A stretch of 62,000 bases of DNA from Adiantum capillus-veneris (GCA_014529385.2 CM043944.1:79142384-79204383); one strand, 5' to 3'. Counted from the stretch's first letter, positions 45,188 through 57,204 are shown. Notes: a model not told the origin generated them from the letters alone. A program made the numbers and translations.

Positions 45188-46110
45188 TGTGGCACATTGA
45201 TTTTTTGTTTGTTCATTTTCAACATTTTAATTTTGTAACTTTGGGGGGTCATATAACACTGTTACCGTCCCCAGGCTCATCAAACTAGTAAACTCCCTTT
45301 ATAATACTTAAGCTAAAGGTCAATAGGGACTAAGCCCACTAGAAAGCCCTAGTACATTTCATACAATGCTGCCTAAATCGGATTAAGAACCTAAGTAACT
45401 ATTGATAATTAGGAAGGCATTCCCCATGGTATTGAGAAAAGATCTCTAACACCTAACTTCGTCAAACTAACTTAGTCGGACTGCTTGATTTTTAAACCTA
45501 GACAAGTGCTTATGACAAAAAATTACATTGAATGTAATGTTTGATACTAAGAAATGCGTTGAATATTATGCTACCAATCACAATTAAAGCAGACAAACAT
45601 GGATGCAAAAAGATAAGGGGCAATGCTAATGGACAAAAAACACCAGTTTGTGTTGATGGGCGAGCTTGATTTGAAGTGTGAACGAGAGAAAGATTCCATG
45701 AAGGTCCAAATTCTAACAATAGCAACACGTTCCTGTACACACTAGGAAACACAAAGAATACCTTTAGGAGGCACATCAGTGGAAAGAAAGAACTTTGCTA
45801 ATCTCTCAACTCTAAAACAGAAACACTCCTATTGTAATAATCCTACCTACCCTCCATCACTCGAGTGATGAGGATCAAAGGTGTTTGATGACATAGGTTT
45901 CTGTTTCAGTGTACCGGATGTGAATGTGTAGGTTTGGTCAATGTTTTGACTTTTATTGCGCATACTCGTTTTCTCATTTCTCTTGCTCTTTGCTTTTTTT
46001 CTTTTTTGTGAGTATAAGGCTTTATATATACATTCCCTAAGATTGGGAGATTGAGAGGTCAGGGAGGAAGGTTGAGAGGGGAGTGAGTGAATGATTACTG
46101 TCAGCAAACA
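45188..46110 (-). repeat. G3 LTR, right copy
   Basis: On the minus strand it starts TGTTTGCTGACAG directly after the purine tract AAGAAAGGGAGGAG and ends GTGCCACA. TATATATAAAG lies near 46019-46030. Homologous to 30323-31127. As the purine tract adjoins it, this is a 3' LTR. Confidence 0.85.
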
Positions 46111-46533
46111 CTCCTCCCTTTCTTGGGTAGATCATACCATTTGAAATGTGCTTGTCACCCTTTGAAACCAATTGTTCTAGTTGGTAATAGGTGAGGATTT
46201 TTGCCATTAGCTTTCTATTACCTTAGGTGCCTCGTCAAGTTGCAAGGGTGGTAAGGTACTCTCCCAGGATCAAACTTGAAGTGGTTCATCAGGTGATTCT
46301 TGAACACTGGGAGGTGTGGATTCCTTTGCAGCTTTATGGAGGTCCACTATTGTAGGTGGAGGCTGTGGAGAAGATTTTATTTCCATAAAGGAACTACATG
46401 AAGAGCAAGAAGCTTCATTTGACTTCCCTGTTCTTGAGCTAGGTGGAACAAATTGTTCTTTCTTTGGTACCCAAACTAGCTCTGGAGCAGGTGTGTAGCA
46501 TTCTGTGATTTGTTTCTCTCCACGATCGTTGAT

Positions 46534-47847
46534 TCATTTTGGAGCTATGAGATTGGGCTCACATGGGTAAGTTGACAAGTAAGAACACAATCTACGTTTT
46601 GGCACCCATATTTGATCATTTCCTTGATAATAGCCTTGGGCTTCTAGTAGTTGTTTAGGAATCCACCACCATGTTTTCTTACTTTTCTTGGAGCGAGTGG
46701 GATGTTTCTTACAAGGCTTCTGTTTTTTAGCATCATCCATGGTCGCTAAAGAACATTTAGGGACCCACTTGTATGTTTTCTTCGTTATATTAGGAGGAGT
46801 CTTGTCAGAAGCTATATGCATTACTTCTAGCATATTTAAGGGTACGAGTGGTGGCATTTTATCCCCCTCAAGTGTTACCCAGGCCGTCCCCCTATTTCCC
46901 CAAGTGTCTATGGTTGTTGCTAGGTGGAGCCAATCCACATTGTCCGACACAGTCATCCCAGGTAGTACATCCATATAAGGAGAATCTTCCCCAACATCAG
47001 TGGCCACTTTACACGAGTAACAATACTGCAATGGGGCTGAGTGAACTATGGTGTCAAATCTATGATCAATTATAAACCTACTTCCTAGAGGATGTGCTCG
47101 ACCAGTTACAAGATCCACTCGAATGACAGAATCTTGGAGCTGTAGGTAGACATGGTTTTTAGACCAGTCATGCACCATTTTTGCTTCCCTCATGAAAGGA
47201 CGTCCTAAGATCATCTTCGATGCCATAGTGTGTTTGGAGAAATCCATAACAATGAAGGTAATCCTTATTTTATGTCCAAAGACCTTGATCTTGAGGTCTT
47301 CTAGCATCCCAATAGGTTTAACAATAGACGCATTGGCCATCTTCACTACTATAGTTGTGGTCACAAGGTGAGGTCTTCCCATAGTTTCCCATCAATTTTT
47401 AGTCACAATGCTAACCCCAGCGCCACCATCAAGGATTCCCTTCACAGTTAATCCCTTGGTAGTGATTGGTATGGTCGCATTGGATTCATCACCCTCAAAG
47501 TATTGTCCCAACTTGTTAACAGGTATTTCTATAACAAGGTTCTCATTTAGGTTGGGTTGTGGATCTAAGTGTTCCTCCTCTATTGGCACCTCCTCAACTC
47601 CATCCATCTGGGCAAATTGTGGTAGCCCAAACATCAGTTCTCCATTGAGGAAGGCTTGAAGAGCTAAGACTAGCTCAGGGTCTTTATATAGTTTGGATAT
47701 GATGGTGGTTCTAACTTTTGAAGACATGAAATTCATCAATTTGGCAATGTTTAACGGCACCTTTTGGACTTCACTCCCTTGACATGGGGAAGATGGGATC
47801 TCCATTTCTTCAAGATCAGGTAGTCCCTCTCTAAACATTCTTTCCAT
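46534..47847 (-). pseudogene. G3 protease polyprotein with W[VI]PK motifs
   Basis: One minus-strand frame from the ATG at 47847 with a single internal stop (TGA at 47389-47391). The N-terminal part ends in an aspartic protease active site, ILDGGAGVSIVT. After the stop come GRPHLVTTTIVVKMANAS and MASKMILGRPFMREAKMVHD, typical of retropepsin folds in plant gypsy elements. The C-terminal 100 residues are basic and hold KWVPK, WWIPK and IWVPK about 35 and 20 residues apart; a fourth, VWVPK, occurs past the stop near 46462. The repeated motif has no function I can name. Confidence 0.75.
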
Positions 47848-47915
47848 CAAGAAGTGAGTACGCCCACTTTCCCATGACTTTAAGTCACTTTCTTCTTGGA
47901 TGACACTAGGTATGG

Positions 47916-48146
47916 CTAAGGGTCTATGGACTTGGTAGGGAACACGGTATCTGTAATCTGGATCTGCCTAGCTGCTGGTTCTCGATCCCTTTGGGTATCT
48001 TCTACCAAACTCCTTAATTGCTTGACTTGCTCAATCTCCTCTGTAGGGTTTGGATAAGTTCCTATCTTCTTCTTGGATCCTGGCCATTGTGGCTCATGAA
48101 GATCTTCCTTCTTCGTTTCTATCTTAGTGGTCTTTTTGTTCTCCAT
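47916..48146 (-). pseudogene. G3 N-terminal ORF fragment
   Basis: A short Lys/Glu-rich frame beginning MENKKTTKIETKKEDLHEP. It lies upstream of the protease frame in a different phase and probably belongs to the decayed gag region of G3. No capsid or zinc-knuckle motif is visible. Confidence 0.4.
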
Positions 48147-48270
48147 GGTTTCATATATACGGGGTCGTCACCAGTCCCTATGTTGGTCTTTGAACTCAGG
48201 ACTTCGCTGCTTTTTGTGATCTCTTCCTTCGTGTTTTGTTTTTTTTCTGAGATTGGGCAATTGATGCCGT

Positions 48271-49409
48271 TGTGAGCGGGATGGAAACACACAGAACGCC
48301 TCTATAACGACCCGACACACACTCTTGGGAAGATACATACACACACTATGGGGCACCACTCGGCTCACACAACACACCTGGCCGAGACAGGGAACACACC
48401 TCTGGAGTGAGAGGAGAGAGACTATCCACTTGCCCACTCCATACACACACACACACACACACCCAAAAAACTCAGCTCAAAAGAGGAGAATTTTTGATAT
48501 TTAGATACAATTGATCTTGGGCCAACACCAATAGGGCAAATAGCTCACACAATATGGGTAAAAGATACCAGATACAATCACAAATTGGAGTAGAAGCTTC
48601 GCTCATAAGAGAAGCTTACACAGCCAAAATAGCAGAAAACGAATGAGGAATTTGGCAAAATGGACAGCGCCATCACGTCCAAAACGGCCCAAAACCCCAG
48701 TCTACAATGTCAAAGTGCTCAAATCCGACATCGGATGAGCAGTTTACGGGCAAAACAGGCTCTAAAAAAACCCCAAAAACACACCTGCGGCTAATTCTCC
48801 TCTCTTCTCCACGTTTTTTCTGGTCTTCTCTCAGTTTTTTCAGTTCCCACACTTAGCTTTATTAGTTGGGCACCCTTGGCCTTTTAGATGACCCCAAACG
48901 GACCTCGAACAAGCCAAAAACTGACCTCGCAGTGCATAGTTGTCACCTTTTTGCATCATCCGCACACCTGGCACTCAGTTTTTCCCAATAATGCATCCCG
49001 CAACCACGTGAAGTGGCCCCAAAAATTGGTCCTCATGATGACCTTTTTGCATAAGTATCACAAGAAAACACCCACGTCGTGTCCGTACTTCTCCGCGTGC
49101 AAGTATTGACCCCGTTCGACCACCTGACGCCACTCGATGCCATCTGACGCACCTGCTTACCTCATGTCGTCGGCCCGCAGATAGCTTCCTCGAGAAGTTT
49201 TACGCACTACCAACTCCTCCTTATTGTAGAAAAAACACACTGGTACTGATAATAGTGAAAATCGTTGCACTATGTACACCCTGTCCTACCTGTACACACG
49301 TGGGGCCCACGGAACCACCTGGCTATGGAAATTGGGCAATCCTTTATTCGATGCACCATGCATGTGTATGTACATATGCGCAATCCCTTGCTCCAAAAAA
49401 CTCCTGACA
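48271..49409 (-). repeat. G1 3' LTR
   Basis: Homologous to the partial 5' LTR at 61243-62000. On the minus strand it ends CTCACA at 48271. The start is inferred as TGTCAGGAG at 49409, which gives matching short inverted ends, with a G-rich tract (GGTTAGGGGATGGG) just upstream. It contains a (CA)n tract near 48445-48462. Confidence 0.8.
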
Positions 49410-49550
49410 TAATTTGCCCATCCCCTAACCTGCTAGATCATTCATGATCAGCAGCAGCAAAAAGCGATATGAGACTCGCAGCGTCACAAGTCTCCTCATC
49501 CTTCACCAACACTCCTTGATCCACATACAGCTCATCTTGCTCGACCATCA

Positions 49551-51845
49551 TCAACCTGCATGATAAAATTTAAGACTCAATCCATTTCCCCTTGACTTAT
49601 GTAGAAACCCATGCAGGTTAGCCAACTGATATGTACCATACGGGAAACACTCCACTACCTTGAAAGGGCCTTCCCACTTAATTTGAAACTTCTTTTGGAA
49701 GGTGTTGTCCAGCTTACTGTTGTAGCGCAAAACCAAGTCATGCTTCTTGATACCCTTACTTTTGACCTTTTCATTTATCTTTGCCAAAGCCCTATCTTGC
49801 ATCTGCCCATAATGTTCCAATGCACTCATCCTATCCAATTGAACCTCTTGTAGCTGTAAGAGCCTCTCTTCGAATGCATCACTAGGCAGCCCAAGCCACT
49901 TCTCTAACATCTTGACCACAGGCAACTCTACTTCCACAGGCAATAGTGCTTATTTTCCATACACCAAATGAAATGGAGTAAACCCTATACCTGTCTTCAC
50001 CGAAGTACGGTAAGCCCATAATGCACTAGGAAATTCCAAATCCCAATTCTTTCCTTGGTGCTCTGTCACTTTCGAAAAATCTGTACCAACTCACTATTGA
50101 ATCTTTCATTTAAGCCATTACACTGTGGGGTAATAAGGAGTGGTATGCTGGTGCCTAATCTTCATCTTTGCACATAAAAAATCTAGTAGTTTAGCTCTAA
50201 AGCCAGGCCCCTTATCTGAAAGTAGCTCCAGTGGCACCCCAAACTTGCAACATATTTCATCATACACAAATTTTTCCACATCCTTTGCAGTGATCTGTTT
50301 TACTGCTATAGCCTCTGCCCATCTAGAGAGATAGTCCACTGCAGTCAAAATATAGCTTTTGCCCCTGCTTGTGATAGGTAACGGGCCTATTGCATCAATC
50401 CTCCACTTTTCAAACACATCAAACGCCATAATGGTTTTTCGTAGCTCTGGCTTCAACACTCTCTTCCCAAATGCTTGACACCTATTGCAAGACCTACACC
50501 AATGGTGAACATCCTTGTGCAAACTAGTCCATACATACCCCTCTTGCAAAATCTTATGCAAGGTGATCTTTAGAGCAAAATGTCCACCACATGCGCCTTC
50601 ATGATTCTCTTCCAACACTCTATAAAGCTCCTCCCGCCAAGGTACACGTCTCAACATGAGATCAGCCCCTTTCATGTATAAGACATCACCAATCAATTTG
50701 TACCTGTATGCTCTACGCACAAAACCATACTTCTTAGACTTCTGAATCTCCTTTGGAATGATTCCTGTTAGCAAAAACTCCTCTTCTTGAGCCAAACTTT
50801 CCCGGCCATGATAAAGAGGTAAAGTGGTCCTCAACACAAATAGCTCCCCAATCATGCCTTGAGCTGCTTCATGTGCCTCTCCATTTAGAGCACGTTCAAT
50901 GTGTCTGATGCTCCATGCTTTGAACTTTTTTAACAGGCCTTTACTTCTGAAGCACATTTCCTTCAATGAGGTGTTCTTGCTCTTCCACACACCCATCACT
51001 TGCTTCACCACTAACAAGGCATCACCTTTTATGCTCAACCTTCGAACCCCATGATTTAAACAAATGTGTAATCCGGCTTCCAGAGTAGCATATTCAGCCT
51101 CATTGTTACTATGAGCATCCAATTTGAACCCTTTCTTGCATACTAGCTTCCCCTCTGGATCATAAAGTGCTATACCCCCTGAAGCTGCATCATGGCTCTT
51201 TCTGTATGAACCATCAAATAACAACACATGTGCATTGCTGATCTGTGGCACTTCTTCAACTACCTTTCTCACCACCTCTTCGTTAACAATAAGGGGATTC
51301 TCCTTGTAAGTCAACAAATCAGCTAGGGTAGCCCTTGTACTAACTTCCACTAGAAAAGAGAACTCAAACTCTTGCAGCTCAATTACCCATTTTTTCACCA
51401 CATCTGACATGTTAGTGCCATTAATTAACTGTGGAAAAAAGTCATAACTCGTCAAGAAAACAAAAGGTCGTGGTAGCAAGTAATGACGAAATCGTCGACA
51501 AGCAAATATTACACTAGCCATCACTAGCTCTACTTCCGAGAACTTTCTCTCCGCTACCAACTTCATTCGGCTTGCACAATACACTGGCCTCATATAATGG
51601 CTGCCCTTCCCCTTTTGCAATAGCATGGCTCCAACGGCATAATCCCCTACTGAGGGATTTACATAAAAAACTTTCTCCCAATCAGGAGCCTGCATGGCTG
51701 ACAACCCCCCTAACACCTCTTTCACCTCTTAAAACACTTCTTCACACATGTCATCCCATTGCAATGGATCATGCTTTGCCACTTGTTGTAATGGATAAAG
51801 AATCTAAGAAGAAAATAGAATAAACCTTGCCATGTACTTCACTTT
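49551..51845 (-). pseudogene. G1 RNase H, second RNase H and integrase
   Basis: Continues the RT frame after the copia insertion. Two stops follow soon after the break (within 51720-51845). Order: the RT/RNase H junction KVKYMARF, Ty3-type RNase H (FYVNPSVGDYAVGAMLLQKG, then FACRRFRHYLLPRPFVFLTS), archaeal-type RNase H (LLFDGSYRKSH, NNEAEYATLEAG, GDALLVV), and integrase (HEGACGGHFA and CRSCNRC; core IDAIGPL, SDKGPGF). A two-base insertion near 50116 shifts the frame before NGLNERFN. The C-terminal module (49551-49943) reads LRYNSKLDNTFQ and KWEGPFKVVECFP. Confidence 0.9.
51841..51845. repeat. target-site duplication ACTTT (left)
   Basis: Directly before the copia 5' LTR; repeated at 57289-57293. 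Removing copia and one copy rejoins the G1 RT frame through FIHKVKYMARF. Confidence 0.95.
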
Positions 51846-52563
51846 TGTTAAGTATGGAGCCTGATTTACCCTCGTAATTTTCTGTGGTAAAAGCGCACAT
51901 TTGTAAGGCCCCCATTATGAGGAGAAGCCATCGTGCGTGAAGGAAAATCACTCATCGGAAACCAAAATTTTCACGGACAAGAATCAGGGGCAACTTTAAA
52001 GGCCTCGGGGGCGGAGGCCCCCGAGACTTTTTTTTTCGCCGGAATATTATGGCCGGACGGCGGCCGGAAGATGGTCGGAAGTCAATGGCCGGTGGCCAGT
52101 GGCCGAATTCAATGCCCGGTGGCCGAATTCAAAAGCGGACTTGTCTTCTCAAGGGCAGCCACACATGGGCGGATTGGAGGGTCCGATTTGGACTTATTCG
52201 CACAAGGGCGGCTACACATGGATGTCTCTCATAAGAGAGAGCAGCCCTTTTGGCCTATAAAAGGAGGCCATTTCTACACACATTTCATAGTGTGAAGTTG
52301 ATGCAACAAGGTGAGTGTGAGGTGGTGAGAGTAAAACAAGGCGGGAGCTCCATTAAGGGTATAATCCCTTTGTAAACTACTTCTTGTTTTGAAGTACTAA
52401 AGCCATTGAGTGGCTGCTTTCCCGTGGACGTAGCCCACATTGGGTGAACCACGTATATCGTGTGTACTCTCTCTCTACTCTATAATGTCGTGTATATAAA
52501 TCTTTCTCTCTCCATTAAGTAATCTACTCAATTATCTATTTAGCTACGTCTTATTTCCTAACA
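51846..52563 (+). repeat. copia 5' LTR
   Basis: 718 bases from TGTTAAGTATGG to TTTCCTAACA. It includes TATAAAA at 52256-52262, a GGCCGGTGGCC-type minisatellite (about 52085-52135) and a short CT tract (about 52468-52477). Confidence 0.95.
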
Positions 52564-52565
52564 AC

Positions 52566-52577
52566 TGGTATCAGAGC
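52566..52577 (+). promoter_or_regulatory. copia primer-binding site (initiator tRNA-Met)
   Basis: TGGTATCAGAGC, the standard plant copia site, two bases after the LTR end. Confidence 0.95.
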
Positions 52578-52636
52578 AAGGTTTGCTCGTAGCTAAATTA
52601 TCTCAAGGAAAGGATTCCTTGAATTGAGTGGGAGTT

Positions 52637-55600
52637 ATGGCGGAGGAAGGGAAGCTCAAGATTGAGAAGTTCAACGGCAAAAACTACCAACATTGGAAGA
52701 TGCAGATTGAAGACTATCTCTACCAGAAGGACCTCTATTTGCCACTAGGCGGTCTTGCGAAGAAGCCCGCAACAATGGCAGATGAAGCATGGATTGTCCT
52801 TGATCGAAAGGCACTGGGAACAATCCAGTTAAGCTTGGTGTCAACGGTGGCCTTCAATGTTTCGGAGATGAAGACCACGGAGGACTTGATGAAGTCACTT
52901 GATGACTTCTACGAGAAACCATCGGCATCCAATAAGGTATTTCTTATGAAGCGCTTGTTCAATCTAAAGATGGCAGAGAATGGTTCAGTTGCAGAACACC
53001 TAAATGACTTTAACACAAACATAAGTCAACTTCGATCAGTGAAAATCAATTTCGATGACGAAGTGCGAGCTCTCCTTATACTATCATCTCTACCGGATAG
53101 TTGGGACAGCCTTGTGATGGATGTAAGTAATTCTATCTCTGGCACAAATACTCTTAAGTTTGATGATGTTGTGGGTGTTCTCCTAAGCGAGGAAATGCGA
53201 AGGAGAAGCATAGGAGAATCATCAAGTGTTGCACTATCAGTGGAAACAAGAGGAACACCTAAGGAGAGGTTCAAAAACCAAAAGGGTCGTGATCGCTCAA
53301 GGCGGAGCAAGTCACGCACAAAGTCAGTTCTTGAATGTTGGAACTGCGGCAAGAAGGGCCACGTCAAGAAGGATTGCTGGTCCAAGAAGAAGAAGGAGAC
53401 AGAGTCTCAAGACAACAAGCCAACATCGGAGGCCAATGTGGCAGGTAAAGTAGATTCCTGGATAGTAGATTCCGGGGCTTCATTTCATGCGACACCACAC
53501 AAGCAACATTTCCAAGACTACACCAAAGGTAATTTTGGGTATGTATACTTGCGAGATGATGAAGCTTGTGAGATTGTCAGCAAAGGTACAGTTTTTGTCA
53601 AAACTGCTAACGGAAATGAATGGAAGCTTAAAGATGTTAGGCATGTTCCTTCTCTTCGCAAAAATTTGATCTCTACAGGACAATTGGACGATGAAGATCA
53701 CAACATTGCATTCGGAAACAAACGGTGGAAGATCTCAAAGGGATCTTTGGTGGTTTCCAAGGGTGAAAAAGTCGGTACACTTTACTTGTGTACTGTTAGC
53801 ACGCAACCTTCAGCTTGTGCAGCAACTATAGAAGTTGACAGTGTGGTGTGGCACTACCGACTTGGGCATATGAGTGCCAAAGGAATGCAAATCCTTCAAA
53901 CAAAGAAGCTTCTACCAGGTTTGAAAGAAGTGGACTTAGAGTTTTGTGAAGATTGTGTTTATGGTAAACAAAAGAGGGTAAAATTTCAAAAATCAGGAAA
54001 TGAAAGAAAAAATAAAAAACTTGAGTTGGTTCATTCTGATGTTTGGGGTCCTGCAAGTACACCATCACTTGGTGGCTCATTGTACTATGTAACATTCATA
54101 GACGATGCGACTAGAAAAACATGGGTTTATGTCATGAAGAATAAATCCGATGTATTTTCCATATTTCAAAGGTGGAAAGCCTTTGTGGAGAATGAAACAG
54201 GTACCAAGGTTAAATGCCTCATATTCGACAATGGAGGCGAATATTGCAGCCAAGCTTTTGAAAACTTTTGTGCTAGCAATGGCATTCGGAGGCAAAGGAC
54301 AACCCCAAGGACACCTCAACAAAATGGGATTTCGGAAAGGATGAACAGGACAATCATGGAACGAGCACGAAGCATGCGGCTACATGCAGGCCTACCGCTT
54401 GAGCTTTGGGCGGAAGCCGTAAGTACGTCTGTGTACTTAATCAATCGGTCACCCTCAACGGCATTGGATGGGGGAGTTCCAGAAGAGGCATGGACAGGTA
54501 AACCGGTGAATTATGCATTTCTCAAAGTGTTTGGGTGTGAGGCTTTCATGCACATAGATAGAAGCCTAAGATCAAAGTTAGATGCAAAGTCCAAAAAGTG
54601 TTTCTTCATTGGCTATGGAGAAGGAGACTTTGGGTATCACCTATGGAATCCTGAAGATGGTAAAATCTTAAGGAGTAGGGATGTAATTTTTAACGAACAA
54701 AATATGTACAAAGATTACTTGGAAAGAAAACAAACAAAAGAAACAGGTGATGAGTACATGGAGCTTGAGGACGGTGAAGACTCAAGTACTGCAAACGGTG
54801 ACAATGTGCAACAACGTCAACCAAATGAGGAGCCTCAACCTATTCCCCGAAGATCTACAAGAGCAAGTAGACCTCTAGAAAGGTTTGTTTCTTCCTTCAA
54901 CCATCTCTTGATCTCAGATCCTGGAGAGCCGGAATCATATGAAGAAGCTATGCAACATGAATCCAAAGAAGAATGGACGAAGAGCATGCAAGTGGAGATG
55001 GACTCACTACATCGCAACCAAACATGGGAGTTGGTTGAGTTGCCTAAAGGTAAGCGGGCACTTCAAAACAAATGGGTGTACAAGCTAAAGGAAGAAGAAG
55101 GTGGGAAGAAAAGGTACAAGTCTAGGCTTGTGGTAAAAGGTTTTTCTCAAAAGAAAGGTATTGACTTCAATGAAATATTTTTTCCTGTTGTAAAAATGAA
55201 CTCAATTAGGCTTGTCTTAAGCCTTGTGGCTGCTCATGATCTAAATCTCGAGCAAATGGATGTAAATACGGCATTCCCTCATGGTGACTTAGAGGAGGAA
55301 ATCTACATGCTTCAACCAAAGGGGTATGAAGTAAAAGGTAAGGAGAAAATGGTTTGCAGATTAAAGAAGAGCTTGTATGGTTTAAAGCAAGCATCAAGAC
55401 AATGGTACTTGAAGTTTGATCGATGGATTTTGGATCACGGATTCACAAGATGCAACTCGGATCACTGCGTCTACACGAAGAATTTGGGAGATGGAAAATT
55501 CATCATCCTAATATTGTATGTTGATGACATGTTGATTGCAAGTGCTAACATGCAGGACATCAAAGACATAAAAGAGGAGCTGTCCAAATATTTTTCAATG

Positions 55601-56479
55601 AAAGATTTAGGTGCTGCAAAGAGGATACTTGGTAGGAAAATATCAAGGGACAGGACGAAGAAGAAAATAAAGCTATCTCAAGAAGATTACATCAAGAAGG
55701 TACTAGAAAGGTTTGCAATGCAAAATGCAAAACCAGTTTCTACACCTTTGGCTGGTCATTTCAAACTAACGAAGGATATGTGTCCAAAGACACAAGAGGA
55801 GATAGCCTATATGTCTAAAGTTCCATATGCTGCAGCGGTAGGTTCTCTAATGTATGCTATGGTCTGGACAAGGCCAGACATTGCACATGCAGTGGGAGTT
55901 GTGAGTAGGTTCATGGACAACCCAGGTAAAGAGCATTGGCAAGCTGTGAAGTGGATACTTAGGTATCTAAAAGGGACAACAACAAATGCTTTGTATTTTG
56001 GAGGAACTGATATTTTTCTAGAAGGGTATGCTGATGCAGATATGGCAGGTGACAAAGATACTCGAAGGAGCACTACTGGCTATGTGTTCACGGTTGGAGG
56101 CACAGTAGTGAGTTGGGCTTCAAAGCTGCAGAAAGTGGTTTCACTTTCTACCACGGAAGCAGAGTATGTAGCAATGACGGAGGCAAGCAAAGAAATTATG
56201 TGGCTTCACAGATTCTTAGAAAAGCTTGGATTCAAACAAGACAATTGTGTCTTGTACAGTGATAGCCAAAGCGCTATCCATCTTGCGAAGAACTCAGTCT
56301 TTCATTCAAGGACAAAGCACATTGAGGTGAGATATCACTTCATACACACTCTTTTGGAAGAGGGACAACTAAAGCTAGGAAAGGTGCATACAAGTGAAAA
56401 TCCTGCAGACATGTTTACAAAGGTGGTCAACAAGGAGAAGTTGAGCTTTTGCTCATCTTCAATCGGCATTCAAGGATAA
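52637..56479 (+). CDS. copia gag-pol polyprotein, intact
   Basis: About 1280 codons without a stop. The ATG at 52637 (TTATGGCGG) is preferred over the in-frame GTG at 52628. Gag of the UBN2 type comes first (KFNGKNYQHWKMQIEDYL, then FLMKRLFNLKMAENGSV), then a zinc knuckle CWNCGKKGHVKKDC (about residue 237). The protease has VDSGASFHATP (about 281). Integrase has WHYRLGHM and CEDC, with catalytic residues in SDVWGPA, FDNGGEY and GISERMNR (about 470, 534, 570). RT has YVDDMLIAS (about 963). RNase H has DADMAGDKDTRRSTTGYVF and YSDSQSAIHLA (about 1136-1215). All key residues are present. One product would be cut by its protease into the particle and replication enzymes. Confidence 0.97.
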   Translation: MAEEGKLKIEKFNGKNYQHWKMQIEDYLYQKDLYLPLGGLAKKPATMADEAWIVLDRKALGTIQLSLVSTVAFNVSEMKTTEDLMKSLDDFYEKPSASNKVFLMKRLFNLKMAENGSVAEHLNDFNTNISQLRSVKINFDDEVRALLILSSLPDSWDSLVMDVSNSISGTNTLKFDDVVGVLLSEEMRRRSIGESSSVALSVETRGTPKERFKNQKGRDRSRRSKSRTKSVLECWNCGKKGHVKKDCWSKKKKETESQDNKPTSEANVAGKVDSWIVDSGASFHATPHKQHFQDYTKGNFGYVYLRDDEACEIVSKGTVFVKTANGNEWKLKDVRHVPSLRKNLISTGQLDDEDHNIAFGNKRWKISKGSLVVSKGEKVGTLYLCTVSTQPSACAATIEVDSVVWHYRLGHMSAKGMQILQTKKLLPGLKEVDLEFCEDCVYGKQKRVKFQKSGNERKNKKLELVHSDVWGPASTPSLGGSLYYVTFIDDATRKTWVYVMKNKSDVFSIFQRWKAFVENETGTKVKCLIFDNGGEYCSQAFENFCASNGIRRQRTTPRTPQQNGISERMNRTIMERARSMRLHAGLPLELWAEAVSTSVYLINRSPSTALDGGVPEEAWTGKPVNYAFLKVFGCEAFMHIDRSLRSKLDAKSKKCFFIGYGEGDFGYHLWNPEDGKILRSRDVIFNEQNMYKDYLERKQTKETGDEYMELEDGEDSSTANGDNVQQRQPNEEPQPIPRRSTRASRPLERFVSSFNHLLISDPGEPESYEEAMQHESKEEWTKSMQVEMDSLHRNQTWELVELPKGKRALQNKWVYKLKEEEGGKKRYKSRLVVKGFSQKKGIDFNEIFFPVVKMNSIRLVLSLVAAHDLNLEQMDVNTAFPHGDLEEEIYMLQPKGYEVKGKEKMVCRLKKSLYGLKQASRQWYLKFDRWILDHGFTRCNSDHCVYTKNLGDGKFIILILYVDDMLIASANMQDIKDIKEELSKYFSMKDLGAAKRILGRKISRDRTKKKIKLSQEDYIKKVLERFAMQNAKPVSTPLAGHFKLTKDMCPKTQEEIAYMSKVPYAAAVGSLMYAMVWTRPDIAHAVGVVSRFMDNPGKEHWQAVKWILRYLKGTTTNALYFGGTDIFLEGYADADMAGDKDTRRSTTGYVFTVGGTVVSWASKLQKVVSLSTTEAEYVAMTEASKEIMWLHRFLEKLGFKQDNCVLYSDSQSAIHLAKNSVFHSRTKHIEVRYHFIHTLLEEGQLKLGKVHTSENPADMFTKVVNKEKLSFCSSSIGIQG

Positions 56480-56528
56480 GAAGCCAGAATGGAAAGCAGT
56501 CACAGGTTTGGTTTGGAGATCAGTCTCC

Positions 56529-56539
56529 AAGTGGGAGAT
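56529..56539 (+). promoter_or_regulatory. copia polypurine tract
   Basis: AAGTGGGAGAT directly precedes the 3' LTR; the same tract precedes the old copy's LTR at 6035. Confidence 0.92.
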
Positions 56540-57139
56540 TGTTAAGTATGGAGCCTGATTTACCCTCGTAATTTTCTGTGGTAAAAGCGCACATTTGTAA
56601 GGCCCCCATTATGAGGAGAAGCCATCGTGCGTGAAGGAAAATCACTCATCGGAAACCAAAATTTTCACGGACAAGAATCAGGGGCAACTTTAAAGGCCTC
56701 GGGGCGGAGGCCCCCGAGACTTTTTTTTTCGCCGGAATATTATGGCCGGACGGCGGCCGAAAGGTGGTCGGGAGTCAATGGCCGGTGGCCGGTGGCCGAA
56801 TTCAAAAGCGGACTTCTCTTCTCAAGGGCAGCCACACATGGGCGGATTGGAGGGTCCGATTTGGACTTATTCGCACAAGGGAGGGTGGCTACACATGGCT
56901 GTCTCTCATAAGAGAGGGCAGCCCTTTTGGCCTATAAAAGGAGGCCATTTCTACACACATTTCATAGTGTGAAGTTGATGCAACAAGGTGAGTGTGAGGT
57001 GGTGAGAGTGAAGCAAGCCGGGAGCTCCATTAAGGGTATAATCCCTTTGTAAACTACTTCTTGTTTTGAAGTACTAAAGCCATTGAGTGGCTGCTTTCCC
57101 GTGGACGTAGCCCACATTGGGTGAACCACGTATATCGTG

Positions 57140-57204
<65 letters not shown>

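Larger units (their letters stand above)
45188..48270 (-). mobile_element. G3: gypsy-like element with protease but no RT or integrase
   Basis: Minus-strand 3' part of an LTR element. A frame containing an aspartic protease is followed by a basic tail, a purine tract and the 3' LTR, with no RT, RNase H or integrase between. The right-hand (5') part is interrupted at 48271 by the G1 LTR and would resume beyond the window. G3 is thus probably non-autonomous. Confidence 0.75.
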
